Below, piece after piece: positions 40,604-49,975 of a stretch of 64,000 nucleotides of DNA. Each line of letters begins with the position of its first letter. Position 1 is the first letter of the stretch. The stretch is taken from assembly GCF_029815055.1 (NCBI RefSeq), contig NZ_JAPPWA010000001.1, positions 199,635 through 263,634 of the forward strand. Direction: 5' to 3'. A program made the translations under genes and the position numbers. The notes under the pieces are model-generated. The model saw only the letters and a program-made list of their open reading frames with translations, was not told the origin of the DNA and ran no database searches. This DNA is from Ignatzschineria sp. RMDPL8A. GTDB taxonomy: Bacteria > Pseudomonadota > Gammaproteobacteria > Cardiobacteriales > Wohlfahrtiimonadaceae.

Positions 40604-40639
40604 AAAAAAGGATATTGGAACAAACCAATATCCTTTTTT
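40604..40639. terminator. Bidirectional terminator between proS and tsaB
   Basis: AAAAAAGGATATTGG and CCAATATCCTTTTTT form a nearly perfect 15-base-pair stem with a six-base loop, suited to both converging genes. Confidence 0.92.
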
Positions 40640-40693
40640 AATATGCTACTTTTCTTGATTGTTCGATTTCTCAAACGCTAGCATTGAGATCAA

Positions 40694-41455
40694 TTACGAT
40701 TCAGACGATGCGTCCGTTTGAGCCGCTTCCGCCGCTGCTTCTGCCGCCTTTTTCTGACGCGCTGCTTCTTGCTCTTCAATGGTAAGTGCAATGTCGTGAC
40801 GCAGATAGATCGGCGAGACTTGATCGGCATAGAGCCCCAAATTCTGCTCAATATCACTGATGGCCAGCAGCGCAACTTCCCCAGCGCGAGGATGTTTACG
40901 GCTACTAATCTCCACTAGATTGAGCGTCTCTTTGAGCGCAGGATCTAAATCAAATCCATCGCCAACGCCATAAAGCGACTCAAACCCATGGGCTTTCACC
41001 GCTTCAATCATGGCATCCATACTGCTCACCTGATCTTCAAATACCGTGACCAAACGCCCCTTTTCACCACGGGTATAGACGGCCCAATAAATCTCGTTCA
41101 TTTTCGCGTCCATAATGGTGAGGACATTCGCCTCAGGATGATCTTCAAAGACTGGCAATGCTAAAGTTTCGAGCGTTGAAACTGGCACAATGGGTAAGTT
41201 GAGACCCGCACCTAAGCCTTGAATAAAGCCGCATGCGATTCGAAGTCCGGCAAAGCTCCCCGGCCCTGCCGCAAAGGCAAGTCCATCGAGATCTGAAAAT
41301 TGACGCCCGGATTCTTCCATCACTTCTTTAATCATCGGCATCAACACTTCAATATGCTTACGGGGCGTAATCGCAAGGCGTTCAATGATTTCACCATTGA
41401 CAAATATCGCCGCCGAGCACGCTTCCGTAGAGGCATCTAATGCTAATATCTTCAT
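40694..41455 (-). CDS. tsaB: tRNA threonylcarbamoyladenosine biosynthesis protein TsaB
   Basis: TsaB is the TsaD partner in t6A37 synthesis. The 253-residue protein has MKILALDASTEACSAA, LAFAAGPGSFAGLRIACGFIQGL and the ASKHA-type middle. A low-complexity Ala/Glu tail from ~225 ends in SSES and is probably disordered. It ends a minus-strand run ettA, the small zinc-finger gene and tsaB; the 10-base gap to that gene implies cotranscription. Confidence 0.93.
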   Translation of the reverse strand: MKILALDASTEACSAAIFVNGEIIERLAITPRKHIEVLMPMIKEVMEESGRQFSDLDGLAFAAGPGSFAGLRIACGFIQGLGAGLNLPIVPVSTLETLALPVFEDHPEANVLTIMDAKMNEIYWAVYTRGEKGRLVTVFEDQVSSMDAMIEAVKAHGFESLYGVGDGFDLDPALKETLNLVEISSRKHPRAGEVALLAISDIEQNLGLYADQVSPIYLRHDIALTIEEQEAARQKKAAEAAAEAAQTDASSES

Positions 41456-41465
41456 CGATTTCCCG

Positions 41466-41642
41466 TTACTTTTTTACCAAATAGTGCGTGCTGCAATAAG
41501 GGCAGACCGCTTCGCCCTTTTCATTGGGCTTGAGGTAGACACGCGGATGCATTTTCCACGTTACCTCGTCAATCGGTGGGCAGCAGAGCGGTAACTCTGC
41601 GGGAGTGATCGTTTTCTCTTTTAATTCCATTGATGTTGCCAT
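41466..41642 (-). CDS. Small zinc-finger protein (zf-CHCC / NDUFS6-like)
   Basis: A 58-residue protein translated by hand from ATG 41642 to TAA at 41466. GAGGAG precedes the start at a good distance. It has PLCCPP, then a His in WKMHPRVYLKP, and CPYCSTHYLV at the end, the Cys-His-Cys-Cys arrangement of the zf-CHCC family. This family includes the complex I accessory subunit NDUFS6 of mitochondria and unannotated bacterial proteins. It lies between tsaB and ettA, not in the nuo operon. A zinc-binding role is likely; a complex I link is only inference. Confidence 0.85.
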   Translation of the reverse strand: MATSMELKEKTITPAELPLCCPPIDEVTWKMHPRVYLKPNEKGEAVCPYCSTHYLVKK

Positions 41643-41657
41643 GTTTCGCTCCTCCTC

Positions 41658-43328
41658 TTATCGAGAAATGGGTTTATATTTAAGTCGATGAGGCTGATCC
41701 GCATCATCACCAAAACGACGACGCTTATCGGCTTCATACTCTTCATAGTTACCTTGGAACCATTCTACATGAGAATCGCCTTCGAAGGCCAATATGTGCG
41801 TTGCGATCCGGTCTAAGAACCAGCGGTCATGCGAGATCACCACAACGCATCCTGCAAACGCTAAAATCGCATCTTCAAGGGCACGTAAGGTCTCAACGTC
41901 AAGGTCGTTCGTCGGCTCGTCCAGTAAAATCACGTTGCCGCCTGAACGAAGTACTTTCGCTAAGTGAACCCGGTTACGCTCACCGCCCGAAAGATCTTTA
42001 ATATACTTCTGTTGATCTGAGCCTTTAAAGTTAAAACGGCCACAATAAGCGCGCGATGGGATCTCGTAAGTGCCGACACGAATAATGTCTAACCCTTCTG
42101 AAATCTCTTCCCAAACGGTCTTATTGTCATCGAGCGAATCACGGCTTTGATCCACATAAGCAAGCTGGACAGTCTCACCAACACGGAACGTTCCCGCATC
42201 GGGCTCAAGTTGGCCGGTCATCAATTTAAAGAGCGTTGATTTACCCGCCCCGTTTGGACCAATTACCCCAACAATCCCGCCGCGAGGCAGACTGAAATCG
42301 AGCTCTTCATAGAGAAGTTTATCACCAAACGCTTTAGCAACGCCGGTGGCCTCGATCACTAAATCCCCAAGACGCGGCCCTGGTGGAATGTAGATCTCCA
42401 TCGTTTCGTTTCGTTTTTGGAATTCTTGGCTCTCAAGCTCTTCAAAACGCGCCAAACGTGCTTTCGATTTTGCCTGACGGCCTTTAACGCCCTGACGCAC
42501 CCACTCAAGCTCTTTCTTAATCGCTTTAGCGTGCGCTTCTTCCTGTTTTGCTTCCTGCTCAAGACGCTTATCTTTCTGCTCAAGCCAGCTTGAATAGTTG
42601 CCTTCCCAAGGAATTCCGTGCCCACGGTCAAGCTCTAAAATCCAGCCCGCAACGTTATCTAAGAAGTAACGGTCATGCGTTACCGCCACAACGGTGCCCG
42701 GATAATCATGTAAGAAACGCTCAAGCCACGCCACCGATTCCGCATCTAAGTGGTTCGTCGGCTCGTCAAGCAGGAGCATATCAGGTTTTGATAATAGAAG
42801 TTTACAGAGCGCAACGCGGCGCTTTTCACCCCCAGAAAGGGTAGCAACATCGCGATCCATCGGTGGAAGACGAAGCGCATCAGCGGCGACTTCAAGCTGA
42901 CGGTCGAGCGAATGACCATCCACTGAACTTAAAAAGGCCTCAAGCTCTGCTTGTTTTGTGGCAAGTGCATCAAAGTCCGCATCCGGTTCAGCGTAAGCGG
43001 CATAGACCGCATCAAGTTCCGCTAATGCATCTTTAATGGATCCGAGCGCTTCTTCTAAGTTTCCGCGCACATCGAGCGCTTCGTTTAATTGGGGTTCTTG
43101 GGCTAAATAGCCAATTTTTGTACCGGGTTTTGCTCGCGCTTCCCCTTGAATTTCGGTATCAACTCCCGCCATAATACGTAGTAGAGTTGATTTCCCCGCA
43201 CCGTTTAATCCTAATACCCCGATTTTCGCGCCCGGGAAGAAAGAGAGTGAGATATCTTTTAAAATCACTCGGTTTGGAGGAACCACTTTGCTTACACGAT
43301 TCATCGTATAAATAAACTGTCCTGTCAT
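41658..43328 (-). CDS. ettA: Energy-dependent translational throttle protein EttA (ABC-F)
   Basis: EttA is an ABC-F ATPase that binds the ribosomal E site and gates initiation by energy state. The 556-residue protein has two ABC domains. The first has [30 protein letters not shown] and [15 protein letters not shown]. The second has [29 protein letters not shown] and [14 protein letters not shown]. The EttA-type linker is charged ([20 protein letters not shown]). The arm and the C-terminal [19 protein letters not shown] match EttA. Confidence 0.95.
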   Translation of the reverse strand: MTGQFIYTMNRVSKVVPPNRVILKDISLSFFPGAKIGVLGLNGAGKSTLLRIMAGVDTEIQGEARAKPGTKIGYLAQEPQLNEALDVRGNLEEALGSIKDALAELDAVYAAYAEPDADFDALATKQAELEAFLSSVDGHSLDRQLEVAADALRLPPMDRDVATLSGGEKRRVALCKLLLSKPDMLLLDEPTNHLDAESVAWLERFLHDYPGTVVAVTHDRYFLDNVAGWILELDRGHGIPWEGNYSSWLEQKDKRLEQEAKQEEAHAKAIKKELEWVRQGVKGRQAKSKARLARFEELESQEFQKRNETMEIYIPPGPRLGDLVIEATGVAKAFGDKLLYEELDFSLPRGGIVGVIGPNGAGKSTLFKLMTGQLEPDAGTFRVGETVQLAYVDQSRDSLDDNKTVWEEISEGLDIIRVGTYEIPSRAYCGRFNFKGSDQQKYIKDLSGGERNRVHLAKVLRSGGNVILLDEPTNDLDVETLRALEDAILAFAGCVVVISHDRWFLDRIATHILAFEGDSHVEWFQGNYEEYEADKRRRFGDDADQPHRLKYKPISR

Positions 43329-43386
43329 ACGCTCAATTCCTTACTTAATACTGATCGATCTTAAAGGCGGGGTTTATCCGATCTTT

Positions 43387-43400
43387 CTGATATAGATCAA
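43387..43400. promoter_or_regulatory. FNR-like site, one mismatch (CTGATATAGATCAA)
   Basis: It differs from TTGAT-N4-ATCAA by the first base. It lies 59 bases upstream of ettA and about 210 bases upstream of qorA. One such near-match can occur by chance in a window this long, so it is only a candidate. Confidence 0.25.
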
Positions 43401-43608
43401 GGGAAAACGCCCATCCTCTGTGTAAATTTCAATTTTTGTAAAACCAAGTTTAAATTTATGTAAATAATTTTCTTGAGATTACAATATTGCGACTATTCTA
43501 CCCTACTTCACGTAAAAGATTGTATAGAATAACTATCTTTTTTTTGATATTTCAAAGACTCAAGTTATATAGTAAAGTCCCAATCATACCAAGAATAGGA
43601 GGAACTTT

Positions 43609-44577
43609 ATGGCTTACAAAATTACGCTAAAAGCGCATGGAGGGATTGAGCAATTTGTCAAAGAATCACTCACACTTCCCGCGCCCAATAATAATGAAGT
43701 AACGATTGAGCATAAAGCCATTGGTCTTAATTTTATCGATATCTATCAACGCGAGGGGCTCTACACCCTCGACACCCCCATTACGATCGGCCAAGAAGCA
43801 AGCGGCATTATTACCGCCGTTGGCGACGATGTCACCGATTTTAACGTGGGCGATAAGGTGGTCTATGCCGGGCATTTAGGGGCATACGCGTCAGCCAGTA
43901 ACGTACCCGTTGAGCGCATTACTCATATTCCCGAAGGCACTTCCTTTGAAGAGGCTGCCTCCTCCTTTTTACGAGGCGGCACCGCAAGCTATCTGATGCA
44001 TGAGCTGTTCCCCCTTAAAAAAGGGCAAAGTACGCTTATTCATGCAGCGGCAGGCGGCGTTGGGCAGATCTTAGTGCAGTGGGCAAAATCCATTGGCGCA
44101 ACGGTCATTGCAACGGTAGGTAGCGATGAGAAGAAAGCAATTGTTGAGGCGCTTGGCGCAGATTTGGTCATCAACTACAGTCAACACGATGTGGCTGAAA
44201 AGGTGCGCGAATTGTGTCCTGAAGGGGTGGACGTTGTTTACGACAGCGTTGGAAAATCCACTTTTGAAGGCTCCCTCGATTCCTTAAAACGTCTTGGTAT
44301 GATGGTGTCGTTTGGCAATGCCTCCGGCGCTGTTCCTCCGGTCTCTCCACTCACGCTACTTGAAAAAGGCGCCCTCTTTTTAACGCGCCCGAATTTAAAT
44401 AGCTATACCGCTACACGAGAGGAGTATTTGACGGTGATGAATCGTTGGCTCACAACCCTAAATAAGGGCGTGGTAACACTTGCCAATATTGAGACATTCC
44501 CGCTCGAGAACGTTGGAGACGCGCATACGAAGCTTGCTAATCGCGAGGTGATCGGAACAATCGTTTTGATCCCTTAA
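43609..44577 (+). CDS. qorA: NADPH:quinone oxidoreductase (zeta-crystallin type)
   Basis: QorA-type enzymes are cytoplasmic zinc-less MDR reductases that use NADPH to reduce quinones by one electron. The 322-residue protein has AIGLNFIDIYQREGLY, IGQEASGIITAVGDDV, and the nucleotide-binding IHAAAGGVGQILVQWAK, followed by ATVGSDEKKAIVEALGADLVINY. No zinc ligands are seen. The ribosome-binding site is AGGAGG, eight bases before the ATG. Confidence 0.92.
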   Translation: MAYKITLKAHGGIEQFVKESLTLPAPNNNEVTIEHKAIGLNFIDIYQREGLYTLDTPITIGQEASGIITAVGDDVTDFNVGDKVVYAGHLGAYASASNVPVERITHIPEGTSFEEAASSFLRGGTASYLMHELFPLKKGQSTLIHAAAGGVGQILVQWAKSIGATVIATVGSDEKKAIVEALGADLVINYSQHDVAEKVRELCPEGVDVVYDSVGKSTFEGSLDSLKRLGMMVSFGNASGAVPPVSPLTLLEKGALFLTRPNLNSYTATREEYLTVMNRWLTTLNKGVVTLANIETFPLENVGDAHTKLANREVIGTIVLIP

Positions 44578-44610
44578 TCTCTACTTTCCCGACAATTAAG
44601 GAGCATTCTC

Positions 44611-45588
44611 ATGGGAGAAACGTATGCATTACTGATGGGGGCCTTCATTATGGGGCTCACAACTCAAGTCCACTGTATTGGAATGTGTGGACCGGTGATC
44701 GGAATACTCGGTATCAACAACTCATATAAACGCATTCCTGCGGCGATTTTATACAATCTCGGCCGGATCTCAACCTATACCTTTTTAGGAGTGATCGGCG
44801 GTCTAATTGGCTTTTTCGTCTCAGACATTACCACACTGCAATATGTGATCCGCTATCTTGCGGGCGCGATTATGATCTTCATTGCATTGCAGCTGTTCGG
44901 CATGCCTCAATTCTTGGCGTTTGTCGAAAAACCGGCGCAAAAATTGTGGAAACCGATTCAAAAATTCTCACAACGTTTCTTCCCTATTAAAACCGCCAAA
45001 GGCACCTATTTTATGGGCTTTATCTGGGGTTTCTTACCGTGCGGCGCAGTTTATGGTCCGTTAGCGGTAGCGATTGGTCTTGGCAGCGTTGGCATGTCGG
45101 CAGGTCTTATGTTCTCCTTTGGACTCGGCACCCTTCCTGTCATGATTGCGCTTGCGATCTTTGGAAACTATGTGGGTCGTTATCTTGCGAAACCGAGCAT
45201 TCGCCGTCTTGGCGGGATCGTCATTTTACTGATGACCGTTTACTATTTAGGTTGGATTGCACCGCCTGAAAAAGTGAATAAACGCGCGGCCAAACTCTCT
45301 GAAACCACTGAACAAGTTCAACATGGTGGCGATGCGCTCAAAGCCCTTGAAGGCTCAAAAATGGGTGGTCATGGTCACGGCGGCGGTAATATGCCGATGC
45401 AGCATGGTGATATGAAAGGCGACATGAAACCGATGGATGACTCGATGAAAGGCATGAAGGGCGATGCAAAAGAGATGCAGAATCAACCTAAGGACGGTAT
45501 GATGAATCCTTCAATGAAAAATGATTCGAGTGCTGCGCCAGAAGAGTCAGCGCCTATGAACGGTGCTGCTAAAATGGAGGCTCAGTAA
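44611..45588 (+). CDS. UreH/DsbD-like membrane protein with a His/Met-rich tail
   Basis: The 325-residue protein has a six-helix core (~5-220) of the UreH/SafE-type family found with copper and cytochrome oxidase assembly. It shows two paired Cys/Pro motifs, HCIGMCGPVIG and GFLPCGAVYGPL, plus the intervening NLGRISTYTFLG. From ~230 to the end the tail is rich in Met, His, Lys and Asp (GGHGHGGGNMPMQHGD, then repeated MK-D units), which suggests Cu or other soft-metal binding. It follows qorA by 33 bases. Confidence 0.8.
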   Translation: MGETYALLMGAFIMGLTTQVHCIGMCGPVIGILGINNSYKRIPAAILYNLGRISTYTFLGVIGGLIGFFVSDITTLQYVIRYLAGAIMIFIALQLFGMPQFLAFVEKPAQKLWKPIQKFSQRFFPIKTAKGTYFMGFIWGFLPCGAVYGPLAVAIGLGSVGMSAGLMFSFGLGTLPVMIALAIFGNYVGRYLAKPSIRRLGGIVILLMTVYYLGWIAPPEKVNKRAAKLSETTEQVQHGGDALKALEGSKMGGHGHGGGNMPMQHGDMKGDMKPMDDSMKGMKGDAKEMQNQPKDGMMNPSMKNDSSAAPEESAPMNGAAKMEAQ

Positions 45589-45615
45589 ACTCGACACACC
45601 GCATAAGGAGTCTTA

Positions 45616-46305
45616 ATGAGTCAGTATAAAATTCATTCCGAAGTATTCGGTCCATATGATAATTTCAGTCATATTTTAGAAGAGTGCGCCACGAAAAAAG
45701 CGATCGTGATTGACCCCGCATGGGATGCCAACTACTTGCAAAATCGCCTTAATAATCTCGGGCTCACCCTCTCTGCGATCTGGCTGACGCACGGTCATCA
45801 TGACCATGTCAGCGCCATTGATGATCTCCGCGCATTGCAAGATCATGAGGTGCCGGTCTATGCATCGAAAACGGAGATTGATTTCATTCGCTCCTATGCG
45901 CCAAACGAGTTGCCGAAAGCGTTTCTCCCCATTCCCGATGACACGATCGCGTTTCACGATAACGACGTGCTCCATCACGGGGAGATTCCGGTCAAAGTGA
46001 TTGCAACGCCGGGCCATAGTTCAGGCTCGGTCTGCTTTTTACTTAAGGACGATATGCTTACCGGCGATACGCTCTTTATTGATGGCTGTGGTCGCGCCGA
46101 TTTAGATGGTTCAGACCCGCAAGCGCTCCTTCACTCACTCAATCGTTTGATTGAAGAGGTGCCCCATCACGTCGAGCTTCACACAGGGCATGCTTACGGA
46201 CCAACACCGACGGCAACGCTCGCTTCGCAGATCAAAACCAATCGTTATCTGCAACTTGCGCAAGCCTCAGCGGCGGACTTTATTAAATTCCGTAATCGTA
46301 CCTAA
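45616..46305 (+). CDS. MBL-fold metallohydrolase (glyoxalase II / persulfide dioxygenase-like)
   Basis: The 229-residue protein has the metallo-beta-lactamase signature LTHGHHDHVSAI, a second His in TPGHSSGSV, the Asp in LTGDTLFIDGCGRADL and the last His in HTGHAYGP. The GCGRADL and YGPTPTATL elements resemble YcbL and persulfide dioxygenase relatives. The substrate is inferred to be a thioester or persulfide. It is 27 bases after the UreH-like gene and likely cotranscribed. Confidence 0.85.
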   Translation: MSQYKIHSEVFGPYDNFSHILEECATKKAIVIDPAWDANYLQNRLNNLGLTLSAIWLTHGHHDHVSAIDDLRALQDHEVPVYASKTEIDFIRSYAPNELPKAFLPIPDDTIAFHDNDVLHHGEIPVKVIATPGHSSGSVCFLLKDDMLTGDTLFIDGCGRADLDGSDPQALLHSLNRLIEEVPHHVELHTGHAYGPTPTATLASQIKTNRYLQLAQASAADFIKFRNRT

Positions 46306-46401
46306 ACGCTCGATTGACCCAAAAATCAAAGGTGATTAGCAGGCTCAATGAATTTAATTTAATCTTTTAATCACCGCCGTCCATTCGCAGACGTTATTTC
46401 T

Positions 46402-46427
46402 AAAAAGAGGCCTCTGCCTCTTTTTTT
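46402..46427 (+). terminator. Terminator of the qorA-MBL gene group
   Basis: AAGAGGC and GCCTCTT form a seven-base-pair stem followed by T7, about 100 bases after the MBL gene. It is the only notable element in the 290 bases before the ene-reductase gene. Confidence 0.8.
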
Positions 46428-46596
46428 ATTGCCTCGCCCTTCCCCTAGCGTCAAAATCCAGCCCGCCCATCCCGCAGATTACGCTTCCTCTATTTATCAT
46501 TGCCCGAAAAAAGCGTATCGTGATTATATTCCACAGTCCAATGCATCTTTAGAATGCGGATTCATTTATCGATCGATTTTATCGAAAGGAGACTCC

Positions 46597-47649
46597 ATGA
46601 AAGCGCTCTTTACCCCCACAAAATTGGGAGCCATTTCCCTCAATAACCGCCTTGTGATGGCCCCACTCACGCGCACTCGCGCCGACGCAGACCATACCCC
46701 GAATGATCGCATGGCTCGCTATTATGCCGATCGCGCTTCAAGCGGCCTTATCATCAGTGAAGCCACTTTTATTAGCCCGCAAGCGGTGGGATACCGTAAC
46801 GCGCCCGCCATTTGGAATGATAAACACGTTGCTGGCTGGAAAAAGGTTACCGATGCCGTCCATCAAAAAGGCGGTAAAATCGTCCTTCAGCTCTGGCACG
46901 TCGGGCGCATCTCTGATCCGGAACTCTTAGATGGCAATCTCCCCGTTTCCTCAAGCGCGGTACAACCGAAAGGCCATGTTAGCCTGCTTAGACCAAAACG
47001 CGATTACGTCACCCCGCGGGCATTAAGCCTCGATGAGATTGAAGCCACCATTAACGATTATAAAAATGCGGCAATCCGCGCTAAAGAAGCCGGCTTTGAT
47101 GGCGTTGAAATTCATGCGGCGAACGGTTATCTCATCGACCAATTTCTCCGCGATGGTGTCAACGATCGAACCGATCAATATGGCGGCTCGATCCCTAATC
47201 GCGTCCGTTTTCTAACCAAGATCGTCGATGCGCTTATTCCCGTTTGGGGTGCAGATCGCATTGGCGTTCACCTCTCGCCGCAAGCCGACGAACACGACAT
47301 GCACGATAGCGATCCGGTGGCCCTTTTCACCCATGTCGCCGATCAAATGCGCGAGCGTAACATCGCCTTTTTATTCCTGCGGGAGCCGGTAAATGAGGCA
47401 AGCATTGCCGAGCAAATTCAAACCGCTTTCCAAGGGCCAATCATTCGTAACCAAGACCTAACGCCCGAGCTTGCCAATCAGCTGATTGAGGAGAAACGCG
47501 CCGATGCCGTTTCATTTGGTCGCCTTTATATCGCAAACGCTGATCTTAAAGAGCGCCTTGAGCAAAATGCACCGCTCAATGCCCCCGAACCCACCACCTT
47601 TTACGGGCAAGAGGATGCGGGATATCTTGATTATCCGACGCTGAAATAA
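46597..47649 (+). CDS. Old yellow enzyme family alkene reductase (NemA-like)
   Basis: The 350-residue FMN enzyme reduces activated alkenes with NAD(P)H. It starts LFTPTKLGAISLNNRLVMAPLTRTRA and has LQLWHVGRISDP, FDGVEIHAANGYLIDQFLRDGVNDRTDQYGGSI (His-Asn pair binding the substrate) and the late DAVSFGRLYIANADLKERL. AAAGGAG five bases before ATG 46597 marks the start; the frame runs further upstream without a site. The active-site signatures match N-ethylmaleimide reductase relatives. Confidence 0.92.
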   Translation: MKALFTPTKLGAISLNNRLVMAPLTRTRADADHTPNDRMARYYADRASSGLIISEATFISPQAVGYRNAPAIWNDKHVAGWKKVTDAVHQKGGKIVLQLWHVGRISDPELLDGNLPVSSSAVQPKGHVSLLRPKRDYVTPRALSLDEIEATINDYKNAAIRAKEAGFDGVEIHAANGYLIDQFLRDGVNDRTDQYGGSIPNRVRFLTKIVDALIPVWGADRIGVHLSPQADEHDMHDSDPVALFTHVADQMRERNIAFLFLREPVNEASIAEQIQTAFQGPIIRNQDLTPELANQLIEEKRADAVSFGRLYIANADLKERLEQNAPLNAPEPTTFYGQEDAGYLDYPTLK

Positions 47650-47692
47650 CTCTCTAAGTAATTCCCAATGCTTCCAACAACTCCAAGATTCG

Positions 47693-47738
47693 GGGCTTTT
47701 TACCGACTTTATTGATCTGTAGCGTAAAAAGCCCTTTT
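47693..47738 (+). terminator. Terminator after the alkene reductase
   Basis: GGGCTTTTTAC and GTAAAAAGCCC form an 11-base-pair stem with a loop of about 20 bases, followed by TTTT. Confidence 0.75.
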
Positions 47739-47801
47739 CTGCAAAGAAGCGCTGCGTTATGATGTTCTTTCTATCAATTTATATAATATTAGGAGTGTTA
47801 T

Positions 47802-48167
47802 ATGGCGGATTTACTCATCACCTTAACCCCTCACGAGCGAGATTCAAACAACGTCACCATCGCCTTTACCATGGGCGTTGAAGCGCTTACTAAAGGCCAT
47901 TCTGTGGATTTAGTCCTTTTGTCAGATGCGGTCGCACTCGCGCAGCAAGGCTATGCCGATAAAATCGATATTGGCGCCCCCTTTAAAGCGATTAAAGAGC
48001 TGCTTCCTGCGTTTCTCGAAAAGGGTGGCAACATCAAAGTCTGCACCGCTTGCATGATTCATAATGGCGTAGAAAAAGAGTCGCTTATTCCCGAAGCGGT
48101 TATGATTACCGCCGGCGATGTGATCGATCTTTTAATGGAGAGCAATAAAACATTACAGCTCAATTAA
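47802..48167 (+). CDS. DsrE-family sulfur-relay-like protein
   Basis: The 121-residue protein has the DsrE/DsrF fold pattern: an N-terminal strand LLITLTP, NNVTIAFTMGVEALTKGHSVDLVLL, and the active-loop segment KVCTACMIHNGVE with two cysteines. DsrE proteins carry sulfur or act in oxidoreduction; no partner genes are nearby. It has its own terminator and appears monocistronic. Confidence 0.85.
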   Translation: MADLLITLTPHERDSNNVTIAFTMGVEALTKGHSVDLVLLSDAVALAQQGYADKIDIGAPFKAIKELLPAFLEKGGNIKVCTACMIHNGVEKESLIPEAVMITAGDVIDLLMESNKTLQLN

Positions 48168-48210
48168 TCGAGCCGTTTTATTGGGTTTTCCATCAACATA
48201 AACGCAATAA

Positions 48211-48240
48211 AAAACCTCCCAAACGGGAGGTTTCTTTTTT
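48211..48240. terminator. Terminator between the DsrE and dctA genes
   Basis: AAACCTCCC and GGGAGGTTT form the stem. T follows on one strand and A precedes on the other, so it can serve both converging genes. Confidence 0.85.
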
Positions 48241-48269
48241 AAACTACAAACTTTTTTAATCCACAAAGT

Positions 48270-49700
48270 TTATTGAGGCGCTTTTACGATCTCGGCCATT
48301 TCGGCAACGGGCACAATCGCCGCCACCTCAGGAGTCACGCCCTCAGCGACTGCAACATCGCCCACTGGATCAACAACGGGATCACGCACCGGCAATGCTT
48401 TACGATCGAGCGTTGCATGAAGCGTTTCGGTATCGAGCGAGTTTTCCCAACGCGCAACAACCACGGTCGCACAGGCATTTCCCGCAAGATTAGTGAGCGC
48501 ACGACATTCTGACATAAAGCGATCCACCCCTAAAATAAGCGCCATCCCTTCTACCGGAACCGTTGGCACCACCGAGAGCGTCGCCGCTAGAGTAATAAAT
48601 CCAGCCCCCGTTACACCGGCCGCCCCTTTTGAGCTCAACATCGCCACAAGCAGTAGCAAAATTTGTTGCCCAATGGTTAGATCAATGCCGCACGCCTGCG
48701 CAATAAAGAGCGCCGCCATCGTCATATAGATATTGGTTCCATCGAGATTAAAGGAATATCCCGTCGGCACCACAAGCCCGACTACCGACTTATCACAGCC
48801 CGCGCGTTCAAGCTTTTGCATCAAAGTCGGAAGCGCCGCTTCAGAAGAGCTCGTTCCGAGCACAAGGAGCAATTCCTCTTTGATATAACGCATCAATTTA
48901 AGGATCGAAAATCCGTTATAACGCGCCACCGCACCGAGTACCACCACCACAAAGAGAATCGACGTCATATAAAACGTGATCACCAGGAGCGCAAGGCTCG
49001 ATACCGACTCAATGCCATATTTCCCAATGGTAAAGGCCATCGCACCAAACGCCCCGATTGGCGCCGCTTTCATCAACATCGACACCAGTTTAAAGACCGG
49101 TTCTGAGAGCTGATTTAAAAACGCCACAATCGGCTCGCCGCGCTCACCAATGCTCGCAAGCGCAATCCCAAATAAGATCGCCACAAAGAGCACCTGCAAA
49201 ATATTGCCCTGCACCAGCGGACTGATCAATGTATCGGGAATAATATTCATAAAAAAGGCGGTGAGCGAGCTATCCTGCGCTTTTTGCACATAATCGGCCA
49301 CGAGCTCTTTATTATCGAGCAGCGTCTGCGGATCGACATGCATGCCCGCGCCCGGTTTAACGATATTGGAAACAATCAGCCCGATAATGAGCGCAATCGT
49401 TGAAAAACTGAGGAAGTAGAGCATCGCCTTGCCGGTCACACGCCCCACCGTCTTCATGTTGGTCATGCCCCCGATGCCGGTTGTCACCGTGATAAAAATC
49501 ACCGGCGCGATAATCATCTTCACCAACTTGATAAAGGCTTCCCCAAGCGGGCGCATCTGCTCCCCAATCGCAGGATAAAAATGCCCCAACAAAATCCCTA
49601 CACCAATCGCAAAAATCACTTGAACGTAGAGGATTTTATAAAACTTTGGCTTTGGAGGATGGATTCGAATTTCGATATCTTCCGTCTTAATCTGGCTCAT
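48270..49700 (-). CDS. dctA: C4-dicarboxylate/cation symporter DctA
   Basis: DctA imports succinate, fumarate and malate with protons or sodium. The 476-residue protein has [37 protein letters not shown], the serine-rich [19 protein letters not shown] reentrant loop, [24 protein letters not shown], and [16 protein letters not shown]. The ~50 C-terminal residues (Val/Pro/Glu-rich) are an unusual low-complexity tail. ATG 49700 is preferred over 49712 because GGTGGGC lies in front of it. The 262-base AT-rich upstream region holds no gene. Confidence 0.92.
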   Translation of the reverse strand: MSQIKTEDIEIRIHPPKPKFYKILYVQVIFAIGVGILLGHFYPAIGEQMRPLGEAFIKLVKMIIAPVIFITVTTGIGGMTNMKTVGRVTGKAMLYFLSFSTIALIIGLIVSNIVKPGAGMHVDPQTLLDNKELVADYVQKAQDSSLTAFFMNIIPDTLISPLVQGNILQVLFVAILFGIALASIGERGEPIVAFLNQLSEPVFKLVSMLMKAAPIGAFGAMAFTIGKYGIESVSSLALLVITFYMTSILFVVVVLGAVARYNGFSILKLMRYIKEELLLVLGTSSSEAALPTLMQKLERAGCDKSVVGLVVPTGYSFNLDGTNIYMTMAALFIAQACGIDLTIGQQILLLLVAMLSSKGAAGVTGAGFITLAATLSVVPTVPVEGMALILGVDRFMSECRALTNLAGNACATVVVARWENSLDTETLHATLDRKALPVRDPVVDPVGDVAVAEGVTPEVAAIVPVAEMAEIVKAPQ

Positions 49701-49913
49701 AATGCCCACCATTTTATTTTAACAATCTTCATTTATATCGCTATTTCGTGCAATTAACCATAGTTCATGTCAATATTCTTACAATATTTTACACTCGCGC
49801 ACTTTTATATAACGCCTAAAATTGCTGAATTTCCTTAATTTTCACCTGCTTAGATATTGATCAGTGCAATATTAAATTTTGTTAATATTTACATAAAAAT
49901 ACAAACTGACTAC

Positions 49914-49940
49914 AAAAAAGGATTCCATAGCGGAATCCTC
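49914..49940 (-). terminator. Terminator after metQ
   Basis: On the minus strand AGGATTCCGC and a matching GGAATCC form the stem, followed by T6, 36 bases after the metQ stop. Confidence 0.85.
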
Positions 49941-49975
49941 TTAAGGTCACAGCATCACGTGCCGATGTAATCAAT

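Noticed and set aside
43387-43400. FNR control of ettA or qorA
   Set aside because: Only one near-match, with no aligned promoter at -41.5; kept as a low-confidence site and not promoted to a finding.
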